Part shown: one piece after another, positions 27,758 to 36,700 of the stretch | How positions within the stretch are numbered: position 1 is the stretch's first letter | Layout of the letters: each line of letters starts with the position of its first letter | Source: Pseudomonas alcaliphila JAB1 | GTDB taxonomy: Bacteria > Pseudomonadota > Gammaproteobacteria > Pseudomonadales > Pseudomonadaceae | Length of the DNA stretch: 64,000 nt | Direction of reading: 5' to 3' | Assembly (NCBI RefSeq): GCF_001941865.1 | Contig: NZ_CP016162.1 | Location: 3,843,501-3,907,500 of the forward strand | The notes under the pieces: model-generated | The model's database searches: none | What the model saw: the letters and a program-made list of their open reading frames with translations, nothing else | Told to the model about the DNA's origin: nothing | Position numbers and translations under genes: made by a program

Positions 27758-29467
27758 TCAACGCGGAGCGATATGCGCCACCATCAGTTGCACGGTTTCA
27801 TTGCCACGAAACTCGTTGAGGTCGAGTTTGTACGCCACTTCGGCCCAGCGCAGCGTCGGGTTGGGCCAGACCTCGCGATCGATGTTGAAGGCGATGCCGT
27901 CGAGTTGCACGCTGCCGCATTCGGTCTTGAGCACCAGTTTCAGGTGACGTTCGCCGACGATGCGCTGATTGACGATCTGGAACACACCATGGAACAGCGG
28001 CTCGGGGAAGTGCTGGCCCCAGGGGCCGGCGTTGCGCAGGGCGCGGGCCAGTTCCAGGTGGAACTCGGTGGCATCGAGCTGGCCGTCGGACAGCAGGCGG
28101 CCGGTCAGGTCGTCTTCACACAGCTGACGGCGCACCTCGGCGTCGAAGGCGACGGCGAACGCGCCGAAATTTTCCTGCGGCAGCGACAGCCCGGCGGCCA
28201 TGGCATGCCCGCCAAACTTGCTGATCAGCCCCGGATGCTTGGCCGCCACGGCATCCAGCGCATCACGAATATGCAGCCCCGGCACCGAGCGCGCCGAGCC
28301 CTTGAGCAGTCCGTCACCGGCATCGGCAAAGGCAATGGCCGGACGGTGATAGCGCTCCTTCAGGCGCGAGGCGAGGATGCCGATCACGCCCTGGTGCCAG
28401 TCCGGCTCGAACAGGCACAGGCCGAACGGCATGTCCGCCACCGGCAGATCCTTGAGCTGAGCCAGTGCCTCACGCTGCATGCCCTGCTCGATGGCCTTGC
28501 GGTCCTGATTGAGCTGGTCGAGTTGCACCGCCATATCGCGGGCCAGGGCCTCGTCGTCGCAGAGCAGGCATTCGATGCCCAGGCTCATGTCGTCCAGGCG
28601 CCCGGCCGCGTTCAGCCGTGGGCCGAGGATGAAGCCGAGGTCGGTGGAGGTGATACGCCGATGATCGCGCCCGGCGACTTCGAGAATCGCGCGCAGACCC
28701 GGCCGCGCCCGCCCGGCACGAATGCGCGCCAGGCCCTGATGGACCAGGATGCGGTTGTTGGCATCCAGCGGCACCACGTCGGCGACGCTGCCCAGCGCCA
28801 CCAGATCAAGCAGCTCGCCCAGATTGGGCTCCGCACGGCTGGCGAACCAGCCGGTTTCGCGCAGCCGCGCACGCAACGCCAGCAGCACGTAGAACATCAC
28901 GCCGACGCCGGCCATGGCCTTGCTGGGGAATTCGCAACCCGGCTGGTTGGGGTTGACGATGGCATCGGCGGCCGGCAGTTCCGGCCCTGGCAGGTGGTGA
29001 TCGGTAACCAGCACCGTCAACCCGGCGGCCTTGGCCGCCGCCACGCCATCGACGCTGGAGATGCCGTTGTCGACGGTCAGCAGCAGGTCGGGCTGGCGTT
29101 CGAGGGCCACGGCGACGATCTCCGGGGTCAGGCCATAGCCGTACTCGAAGCGGTTCGGTACCAGGTAATCGACATGCGCCGCGCCGAGCAGGCGCAGGCC
29201 GAGCACGCCGACCGAACTGGCGGTGGCGCCGTCGGCATCGAAGTCGCCGACGATAAGGATACGCTGCCGCTGCTGCAGCGCCTCGACCAGCAACTGCACC
29301 GCCGCGTCGATGCCCTTCAGTTGCTGGTACGGGATCAACCGCGCCAGGCCCTTGTCCAGCTCCTCGGCGGACTGCACGCCACGGGCGGCGTAGAGGCGAG
29401 TCAGCAAAGGCGGCAGGCTGCCCAGATCAGGCAGTTGGGCGGGTAATGGACGGGCTTCGATACGCAT
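27758..29467 (-). CDS. recJ: Single-stranded-DNA-specific exonuclease RecJ
   Basis: RecJ is a 5'-3' single-strand exonuclease of RecFOR recombination and mismatch repair. The 569-residue protein has the DHH phosphoesterase motifs IVGDFDADGATASSVGV, LLTVDNGISSVDGV, VTDHHLPG and the DHHA1 motif KFGGHAMAAGLSL near the C terminus, followed by an OB-like domain. It is at the normal length for Pseudomonas RecJ. Upstream lies yaeQ, with a block of intergenic repeats in between. Confidence 0.96.
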   Translation of the reverse strand: MRIEARPLPAQLPDLGSLPPLLTRLYAARGVQSAEELDKGLARLIPYQQLKGIDAAVQLLVEALQQRQRILIVGDFDADGATASSVGVLGLRLLGAAHVDYLVPNRFEYGYGLTPEIVAVALERQPDLLLTVDNGISSVDGVAAAKAAGLTVLVTDHHLPGPELPAADAIVNPNQPGCEFPSKAMAGVGVMFYVLLALRARLRETGWFASRAEPNLGELLDLVALGSVADVVPLDANNRILVHQGLARIRAGRARPGLRAILEVAGRDHRRITSTDLGFILGPRLNAAGRLDDMSLGIECLLCDDEALARDMAVQLDQLNQDRKAIEQGMQREALAQLKDLPVADMPFGLCLFEPDWHQGVIGILASRLKERYHRPAIAFADAGDGLLKGSARSVPGLHIRDALDAVAAKHPGLISKFGGHAMAAGLSLPQENFGAFAVAFDAEVRRQLCEDDLTGRLLSDGQLDATEFHLELARALRNAGPWGQHFPEPLFHGVFQIVNQRIVGERHLKLVLKTECGSVQLDGIAFNIDREVWPNPTLRWAEVAYKLDLNEFRGNETVQLMVAHIAPR

Positions 29468-29503
29468 GGTGCTTCTTCATGTTCGCATTGGAGTGGCTTG
29501 TCT

Positions 29504-29607
29504 CCCCTCTCCCATTTATGGGAGAGGGGCTGGGGGAGAGGGTTCATCCAGCAACACCGAGTCGCCGAAATTCACCTCTCCCTAGCCCTCTCCCCGAGGG
29601 GAGAGGG
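29504..29607. repeat. Block of purine/pyrimidine palindromes upstream of recJ
   Basis: Two hairpins are present: CCCCTCTCCCAT / ATGGGAGAGGGG at 29504-29529, and CCCTCTCCCC / GGGGAGAGGG at 29586-29607. The same CCCTCTCCC-type arms recur at 61838-61935. They look like dispersed intergenic repeats rather than terminators. Confidence 0.85.
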
Positions 29608-29612
29608 AACTG

Positions 29613-29645
29613 AACCGTAGCCCGGATGCAATCCGGGCTACGGTT
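29613..29645. repeat. REP-like palindrome with 15-bp arms
   Basis: AACCGTAGCCCGGAT (29613-29627) and its exact complement (29631-29645) flank a 3-base loop GCA; the right arm ends within the last bases before the yaeQ stop. Related copies occur at 61765-61787 and 61807-61827. Confidence 0.9.
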
Positions 29646-30185
29646 TCAACGCTGACCTGCGAGCCACTCAATGGGGATCTCGTGCTGACCACGCTCGTCG
29701 GTGACGAACAGCTCGCCATCGCTGATCATCACGCTCCAGTTCAGCGAACGCGGCATGTCCAGCGCCAGGTCGGCCAATGCCTCCTGGCCAAGCGCAACCA
29801 CGTTGATGTTCTTCAGGCTGCGCACCGGGTCGAGGCACTTGGTCTGCCATACGCGCAGGTTGCCATAGGCCACCAGGCTGAACTTCTCGGTGCGCCGCGA
29901 GCACCAGGTGATGCGCTCGCTGTCGGGCTGACCCACTTCGATCCAGTGCAGCACGCGATCGTCCAGGCTCTTTTCCCACAGCGCCGGCTCATCGACATCC
30001 GACAGGCCGCGACCGAACGCCAGTTGCTCGTGGTAGAACAGCGCATAGGCAATCAGCCGCGCGGCCAGGCGCTCTTCGGTCTCGGACGGGTGGCGAGCGA
30101 CGGTGAAACGCAGGTTTTCGTAAACGCTGCGATCCATGTCGGTGAGGTTCATGTCGATCTTGTAGGTGGTCGATGGCAGGGCCAT
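29646..30185 (-). CDS. yaeQ: YaeQ family protein
   Basis: This 179-residue protein matches the YaeQ family (PF07152), which has a restriction-endonuclease-like fold. Recognisable parts are the N-terminal YKIDMNLTDMDRSVYENLRF, the ERLAARLIAYALFYHE segment, LWEKSLDDRVLHWIEVGQPD and RRTEKFSLVAYG. YaeQ was once linked to suppression of transcription-antitermination defects; its activity is not established. It lies upstream of recJ, as in P. aeruginosa PA3725-PA3726. Confidence 0.93.
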   Translation of the reverse strand: MALPSTTYKIDMNLTDMDRSVYENLRFTVARHPSETEERLAARLIAYALFYHEQLAFGRGLSDVDEPALWEKSLDDRVLHWIEVGQPDSERITWCSRRTEKFSLVAYGNLRVWQTKCLDPVRSLKNINVVALGQEALADLALDMPRSLNWSVMISDGELFVTDERGQHEIPIEWLAGQR

Positions 30186-30249
30186 GGCGGGCTTCTTGAC
30201 TGGTCGAAAGAGCGCAAGTCTAACGCGAAAGCATGGCCCCCGCCGACCT

Positions 30250-31689
30250 TCAACAGGTCATACGGCAGATCCTCAGTTGCTCATCGGTGTAGTCGATGAT
30301 CGCTTGCAGGCTGCTCAGATCGAGGTGCAAACGGCAGTAATGCTCGCCATGACGCCAGGCCAGCAGCAGTTGGTCGTCAGCCGCATAGTTCTGCTCGAAA
30401 CGCCCCTCGAAAGCCGGATGCTGGCAACGAAAGCGCATCAGCGCCAGCAAGCGCTGCACCAGTGGCTGCTGCAATGCCTGCTCAGCCTCCTCAAGGCTGT
30501 AGTAATGGCGATTGACGTCGCGCGCCTCGCCGGTCTGCTCGAGCAGGTCAAAGTCGTTGCAGCCAGCCAACAGGCCAACGTAGTAAACCTGCGGGATACC
30601 CGGCACGAAGAACTGGATGGCGCGTGCGGCGATATAAGCCTCGTCATTGCGCATAAGCGCCTCGTAGAAGGTGCAGGTCAGCTGGTAGATGGCCCCGACG
30701 CTGTGCACGTTCACCGCCGAGCGACGCATGATCGGGTCGGCGCTGCGGGTCGAGACCTCGTCGATCAGGTACTGGATCTGCGCCTCGGGCAGCATGCCTT
30801 CGACATCCGGAATGCAGATGCCGTCGTGGGTATCGAGCACGGTGATCTGGTTACGCGGGCACATGCGCAGCCAGTTCTTCAGATAACGGCTGCTGCCACT
30901 GAGCAATGCGTGCAATACCAGCGGCGGCAGGGCGAAACCGTAGGGGCGCATCTGCCGCCGTGAGATGGCGTACTGGTAGCTGATATGGTCATGCACCTCC
31001 GGCAGCATCTCGGCCTCGTACTTGGCCCCGGTTTCGCGGAACAACTCGAGGATGCGGTACACGTTCGGCTCCACCAGAAAGCAGCTGGTACCGATACGTT
31101 TGGTGGTGTAGCCGAAGGCATCCAGACGAAACAGCTTGACCCCGCGCGCCGCGAGAAAGGCCATGTACTGCTCCATCAACTGGTAGGTTTTCGGCGAGTC
31201 GTAATTGAGGTCGATCTGCCGTTCGGTGAAGGTGCACCAGACCCGGCAGGTTTCGCCATTGGCCAGGCGCACCTCGCGAAACGGCTCCTTCTCCCGGCGG
31301 ATATGGATCTTGGCCAGGTCGTCGTGGCTGATCTCGCCGAAGCTGTCGACCTGCACGAAAAGATCCGCGTAAGTCGAGGCCTGGCCATGAGCGAGGAAGT
31401 CCAGGAACTCCGGCGACTCGTCGGCGATATGGCTGATCACCAGATCGACGCACAGGTCGAAGCGCGCGGAGATGCGCTCGACATCCGCCCAGTCGCCGTA
31501 ACGCGGATCCACCTCCATATGTGTGAGCGGCGAGAAGCCACCATCGGCATTGGACGGATACAGCGGCAGGATATGCACCCCGCCCAGCGCATCGGCCAAG
31601 TGCCGATCCAACAGCTGGTAAAGCTCCCCCAGGTTACGTCCCAGGCGGTCGGGATAGATGATCAGTTGAACAGCGTTGCGCAGCGCCAT
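30250..31689 (-). CDS. Sucrose-phosphorylase-like GH13 enzyme (GH13_18 type)
   Basis: This 479-residue alpha-glucan-family enzyme resembles sucrose phosphorylases, which cleave sucrose with phosphate to alpha-glucose-1-phosphate; close relatives act on sucrose-6-phosphate, glucosylglycerol or glucosylglycerate. It starts VQLIIYPDRLGRNLGELY and has HILPLYPSNADGGFSPL. The catalytic nucleophile lies in VKLFRLDAFGYTTK (about 186-199), the acid/base Glu in YEAEMLPEVHD (about 223-233) and the transition-state Asp in LDTHDGI (about 288-294). No signal peptide, so cytosolic. No sugar transporter is adjacent. In halotolerant bacteria such genes often recycle compatible solutes, so a glucosylglycerol-type substrate is possible here. 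Confidence 0.85.
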   Translation of the reverse strand: MALRNAVQLIIYPDRLGRNLGELYQLLDRHLADALGGVHILPLYPSNADGGFSPLTHMEVDPRYGDWADVERISARFDLCVDLVISHIADESPEFLDFLAHGQASTYADLFVQVDSFGEISHDDLAKIHIRREKEPFREVRLANGETCRVWCTFTERQIDLNYDSPKTYQLMEQYMAFLAARGVKLFRLDAFGYTTKRIGTSCFLVEPNVYRILELFRETGAKYEAEMLPEVHDHISYQYAISRRQMRPYGFALPPLVLHALLSGSSRYLKNWLRMCPRNQITVLDTHDGICIPDVEGMLPEAQIQYLIDEVSTRSADPIMRRSAVNVHSVGAIYQLTCTFYEALMRNDEAYIAARAIQFFVPGIPQVYYVGLLAGCNDFDLLEQTGEARDVNRHYYSLEEAEQALQQPLVQRLLALMRFRCQHPAFEGRFEQNYAADDQLLLAWRHGEHYCRLHLDLSSLQAIIDYTDEQLRICRMTC

Positions 31690-31770
31690 AAGCCCCCCGG
31701 TACATTGATGGTCTGGCCACGATCGCGTCGTGCACCAAGAGAACCCGCGACATCGGTCAAGAGTGCAGCG

Positions 31771-32522
31771 TCAGAGTCGCACCAGTACCGCCTGCAACGC
31801 CTGCTCCGGTGCCTCACGCCATAGACCGTAGCTCAGCGGCAAGGTCTCCAGGCCGGCGCGCGCCAGCACCAGGTAGCGCTCCAGTTCGAGAAAGCCTTCG
31901 CCCTCCCCCGGAAAGCCGATCAGGTCAATGGCCAGGCACTTGTAGCCGCGGCGACAGAATAGATCCAGCACTTGCCCGGCCAGCGGATAGTGACTCCACA
32001 CGCTGATACCCTGACTTTCGGGCGCCTGACACAGGTTCTGGCGAGCGCTTTCCAAAGCCCCCGCCTGCGAACTGACAGCAGGCTTGTGCAGGAATTCCAG
32101 GTAGCGGCGCAACAGATACGTGGCAGACGCCAGTTGCCATGCACCTGCTGCGGGTCGGTGGCGAGCAAGTGGCTCTGCCCGTCCGCCGTCGCTTGCAGGC
32201 TCGCTTCGTAATAGAACAGCGGGCCGCAGATCATCTGCGAACCACCGCCCTCCAATTGCAGGCGGCCACAGATCAGCAGCACGCCTTAGACCAGTTGCAG
32301 TTCACGCTGATACAGCGCCTGCGCCTCGGCCAACGCACGCCCCAGCTTGGCCGCCAACGGCAACAGCGGTATGCCACCGCTGGCCAGTTGCTCACGCCCA
32401 TCGAGCCAGGCCCAGCGGTTGGCCGGCAGCTTGCCGAGGTTGTCCAGGTCCAGGTCGCGGCTGTCGGCCAGGTAGCAGCTACGATAGAAACCGAGGAGCT
32501 GGCGAGCGTGAGAATGACTCAT
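31771..32522 (-). pseudogene. Remnant of a larger gene, interrupted by a stop and a frameshift
   Basis: Reading from the ATG at 32522 (MSHSHARQLLGFYRSCYLA), which overlaps the stop of the PLD gene (TGATG), the frame meets TAA at 32286-32288 after 78 codons. The same frame continues immediately as GVLLICGRLQLEGGGSQM and CGPLFYYEASLQAT to about 32130, where coding sense moves to another frame (YLLRRYLEFLHKPAVSSQ, then GYKCLAIDLIGFPGEGEGF and LERYLVLARAGLETLPL) and ends at 31771. The pieces look like the two ends of a larger multidomain protein: the N-terminal part recalls, from memory, AAA/superfamily-1 helicases of Pseudomonas, and the C-terminal part a nuclease-like domain. A large internal deletion is likely. 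Family assignment is weak; the broken state is clear. Confidence 0.6.
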
Positions 32523-33211
32523 CAATTACCTGCGTAACGTGCCCAGAGCGCTTCGAATTCACGACTGTAGGCTGCCACCAGTTGCGGATGGTCGATCACC
32601 AGCAGGTTTTCCTCGTTGCTGGTGGTGGCGCTGCGCGTCCAGTTGAAGCTGCCGTTGAGGAGCAAGCGACCATCGAACAGGGCAAACTTGTGGTGCATGT
32701 GATAAGGCCCGGCGTCGATACGCAGCGGCACGCCCTTGTCACGCAGCCACTGGATATCGCTGCCGACATCGAACTGTTTTTCGTTGTCGGTGATCACCCG
32801 CACGGCGATGCCGCGCTCATGACAGGCGAGCACCTCTTCGCTGAGTTGATCGTCGGAGATGGTGTAGACGCAGATCTCCACGCTCTTGCGCGCCTGGCGG
32901 CACAGCTCGCGAATCTTGCGCTGGCAGCTCTCGCCCGGACTGAAGTGAGCGCTGGCGTGCTCCACGCGCGGCGCGCTGCCAACGCTGTCGAGGGTCTTGA
33001 TCACCTGCTCCAGCCATTTCAGCGCCTGCTCGACGTTCTCCGGTTCGCGCATCAACTCGCGGGCCAGGGCGAAGGCGCGGTTGCGCATGAAGCGCACCTG
33101 ATCCTGATTCAACTCGCTGCCCAACTGGCGCAGCTCGTCACGCTCCTCATTGCTCAGACGCAGATCGGCCAGGCTGTCGCGCAGTTGCTGATCGAGGCGA
33201 TTGAAATCCAT
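32522..33211 (-). CDS. Phospholipase D-like protein with single HKD motif
   Basis: This 229-residue protein has an N-terminal helical region (about 1-85, charged, with RDELRQLGSELNQDQVRFMR) and a C-terminal PLD-type domain. The HKD-like motif is HMHHKFALFDGRLLLNGSFN at about 171-190 (His174, Lys175, Asp180, Ser188, Asn190), with NEEN following. One motif per chain means it would act as a dimer, as in Nuc and mitochondrial PLD proteins, which cut nucleic acids or phosphodiesters of cardiolipin. No signal peptide is seen. It is the last intact gene of the flotillin/PspA/ATPase cluster, 12 bp after the rhomboid gene. Confidence 0.85.
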   Translation of the reverse strand: MDFNRLDQQLRDSLADLRLSNEERDELRQLGSELNQDQVRFMRNRAFALARELMREPENVEQALKWLEQVIKTLDSVGSAPRVEHASAHFSPGESCQRKIRELCRQARKSVEICVYTISDDQLSEEVLACHERGIAVRVITDNEKQFDVGSDIQWLRDKGVPLRIDAGPYHMHHKFALFDGRLLLNGSFNWTRSATTSNEENLLVIDHPQLVAAYSREFEALWARYAGN

Positions 33212-33223
33212 TTAAAGTCCCTT

Positions 33224-33772
33224 TTAACGATATTTACGACGGCTCAGCGCGGCATAGAGAACACCGCAGAAAGCTCCCGCCAGGTGGTATTCGAAGGAAA
33301 CGCCGGCACGCGGCAGCAGGCCGAAGAACCAGCCGCCGTAGAGGAAGAACACCAGCACGGCCAACAACAGGTCGAGCAGGCTGCGCTCGAACCAGGCCCG
33401 CGCCAGCAAAAGCCCCCAGAAGCCGAACAGCCAGCCGCTGGCACCGAGGTGCAGGCCGATACGGCCGAACAGCCAGACCAGCAGGCCGCTGCCGATGATG
33501 ATAAAGGCGCTGGCGAAGAAGAAGTCGCGGCGCGAGCGCAGCAGCACCAGGCTGCCGAGCACCAGCAGACCACTAAGGTTGCTGAGCAGATGCGCCCAGC
33601 TGCCATGCAGCCAGGGCGCGAAGAGAATGCCGGGCAGCGCCTCAATATGCCGAGGCACCAGGCCCCAGACGTTCAAGGCGCCGCCAAGGGCGCCATTGAC
33701 CATTTGCACCAGCAGCATCGCGCCGCTGATCACTAGCAGCGGACGCAACTCAACCAGCCAACCTCGCCTCAC
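33224..33772 (-). CDS. Rhomboid-family intramembrane serine protease
   Basis: This 182-residue protein has about six hydrophobic segments. The catalytic dyad is visible: Ser112 in LGASGWLFG and His163 in FEYHLAGAFCG; the HGSWAHLLSN segment (about 55-65) supplies the conserved His/Asn of the second helix. It starts with GTG, which overlaps the stop of the giant ATPase gene (GTGA), so translation is coupled. A role in cleaving a membrane partner from this cluster is inferred from context only. Confidence 0.85.
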   Translation of the reverse strand: MRRGWLVELRPLLVISGAMLLVQMVNGALGGALNVWGLVPRHIEALPGILFAPWLHGSWAHLLSNLSGLLVLGSLVLLRSRRDFFFASAFIIIGSGLLVWLFGRIGLHLGASGWLFGFWGLLLARAWFERSLLDLLLAVLVFFLYGGWFFGLLPRAGVSFEYHLAGAFCGVLYAALSRRKYR

Positions 33773-36700
33773 GGCGCCTCGTCGTCCGAGGCGTCGCTGC
33801 GCTGCTCCTGGCCGAGTAGCGCGCCGAGATCGCGCAATTGGGTGGAGATTTCCAGCATGCGGTTGTGGGTACGCAAATCGATGTCGATTTTCTTGTCCAT
33901 CGCCTTGATCAGTGGCAGGAAGCTGTTCTCCAGGCTATCGGCCAGGCTTTCCAGCAATTTTTGCGTGCCCTGCTGCGGCGGCGCAACCACCTCCACCTGC
34001 GGGCGCAGTTTGCCGAGGTTGTCCAATCCAGCCAGCAACTGCTCCCAGGGAATACTCGGTGTCTCGCCGGCCGATTTGCCAGCGCCCAGGCCACGCACGC
34101 TCTCGACCAGATCGTTGAGCTGCGCCACCACGCGGCCACCAACGTCCGTATCGCTACCGCCCATGGCCTTGTTGCGCATGAAGTCGCGCTTGATCTGCGC
34201 CCAGCGCTCGGCCTGCTCGGGCGTCATGTTGCCACGCAGTTCAGCGAGCTTGAGCAGGTTCTCCTCGGCGCCGGTGGTGAGCAATTGCGACTCGCCCTGG
34301 TAGTGGTCGGCGATCAGTTGCAGCAGTTCGGCATCGTTCATCACCGCGCTGATCTTCTCGGCCATCTTGTTCATGTTGCGGTAACTGCCCTGCAGCTTAA
34401 ACGGCGGCTCGGTGCGGTAGCTGTCGGCCTGCGCGGCGCTGACGATGTACTGCTGGTTGACCCGGCCAACCACGTCGCGAATCTGCATCAGGCGCTGCAG
34501 GGTCGAGGTGATCTCGTTGATCTCGGCGGCGCTGTAGGTGTGCGACAGCTCGTTGGCGGAGAACGGCTTGCCCTCGGCCTTGGCGACGAAGCGGTAGACG
34601 TCGGCCATCTCGCGGGTGGCCAGCGGCGCCAGCACTGGGTTGGAGGTCAGGCTGTTCTCGATGTAGGACAGCGCGAAGGCTTCCTGCATGCCGCCCAGGG
34701 TGTCGCCCAGGTTGTAGATGTCGGCACGGTTGGCAAGCATGTCGGGGATCTTGAACACGTCGCCGGACTCGGTGTACGGGTTGCCGCTCATCACCACACA
34801 GAATTTCTTGCCGCGCATGTCGTAGGTCTTGGTGCGGCCCTTCCACACGCCCTCGATGCGCCGGGTGCCGTCACAGAGCGAGATGAACTTCTGCAGGAAT
34901 TCGGGATGGGTGTGCTGAATGTCGTCGACATAGAGCATCACGTTGTTGCCCATCTCCAGCGCCAGGTTGAGCTTCTCCAGCTCCTGGCGCGAGGTGGCGT
35001 CCGGCGCCTGCGCCGGGTCGATGGAGCGCACCTCGTGGCCCAGAGCCGGGCCGTTGATCTTCATGAAGATCAGGCCCAGGCGGTGCGCCACGTATTCCAT
35101 CAGCGTGGTCTTGCCGTAGCCGGGCGGCGAAATCAGCATCAGCAGGCCCATCAGGTCGGTGCGTTTGTTCTCGCCGGCGGTACCCATCTGCTTGGCCAGG
35201 TTGTCGCCGATAAAGCCCAGATACACGTCGTTGATCAGCTTGTTACGTACGAAGGAAGACAGCGGCCGCGGCTTGAACTCGCTCAGGCGCAGCGCCGCGC
35301 GCTCGCGGTTGATGACCTCCTGGCGCAGCGCCTGGTAGCGCTGCAACTGCGGCACGAAGTCGCCGCGGTGCTGCTGCAGGCGGGCGAAGTAGTCGTCGAT
35401 GGCCAATACCAGCGCACCATCCTGCACACGCGGATGGTCGCCGATCAGGCCACTGACAGTGAAGCGCAGGTCGACCTCGGTGAAGCGCCGCGGGAACTCG
35501 TCGTCCAGCAGGCTGATGGCCACGGCTTCGGGAATGTATTCGACCAGCTCAGCCAGCGCTTGGTCCTGCGCACACAGGCCATCGAGCCAGGTCTGCGCCA
35601 GCGACCACCGCTGCACCGGGCGGCCACGCAGGTTGTCCAGCGCGGCGCGGTAGTCGTCCCAGACATGGCTGGCCTGCATGCGCTGCTGCAGGGTGTCGAG
35701 CAGTTGCCGGGCGTACTTGCTGAAGGTGAACTCGATGGGCTTGGCCGCCAGTTCCTCGACCAGATAGGCCGCAGCCGCCTGGCGCTGCGCGGCCGTCACC
35801 GCCAACGGGTGCTGAGCGAGGAAACGCTGCATCGCTGCAGCGATCTCCTCCTGCAAGCGCAGTACGCCATCTTCACTGCCGAACATCTGCCGCAAGTGCA
35901 GGCTGCTGCGTGCGCGCTCGGGCCACAGCTCAGCCTCGATATCCTGCCCCCAGCGGTTCCAGAACAGCGCGGCGAAGCCCCGCGCGGCGGGCGCGTAACG
36001 CAGCAGCCCGGCACTTTCACGCAGCGGCAACAGCTGGATCAGGATCAGCGCGGCATCGTGGTCGTGGATGCCCTTCTCGTAGGCATCCTTGTAGCGCGGC
36101 GCAGCGAAGTCGCGGATCAGCCGGGTCAGGTCATCCGGCTGCGCCAGATGGGTCTTGAGCAGATCCAGGGTCAGCCCTTCACGCCCGCTCAGAGCGGCGT
36201 CCAGCACCAGGCCGGCGAGGTATTCGGCGCGGTACAGCGCAGGCGATTCGGACTCCAGCGAGACCTGCCAGTAATCGCGCAGGCCTTCCAGGGTTTCGTC
36301 ACGCAACGGTTCGAGGAAATCGGTGCCAGTCAGGTGCAGATAGAGCTGATCACCTCGCGGCATCAGGGTCAGATCCAGTTCCTGGGTGTTGACGCTGAAG
36401 CGGTGACGCGGGCCGAGCTTGATGACGTTGCCGCCCTCTTCGAACAGCTCGCTCTTGTCGCGCAGGGCACGCACCGCCTGGTCGCGTGCAGCCTTCAGGC
36501 GCGCCTCGACATCGTCAGCCTTGACGCTGTCCTTGAGCTCGCGCAAGCGCTCGGCCATTTCGCGCAGTTTGAGGATCAATGGATCGGCGGCGAAGAAGGC
36601 GTTGAGCTCGTCCATCTGGGTCAGGCGTGCGGTACGCCGGACGAGGCTGTCGAGGATGCGCTGGGCGGCGTCGAGCACACCCTGGGCACGCCGTTGACGC

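Noticed and set aside
27746..29446. A 566-codon plus-strand frame opposite recJ
   Set aside because: It is the antisense shadow of recJ, His/Gln/Arg-rich and without recognised motifs.
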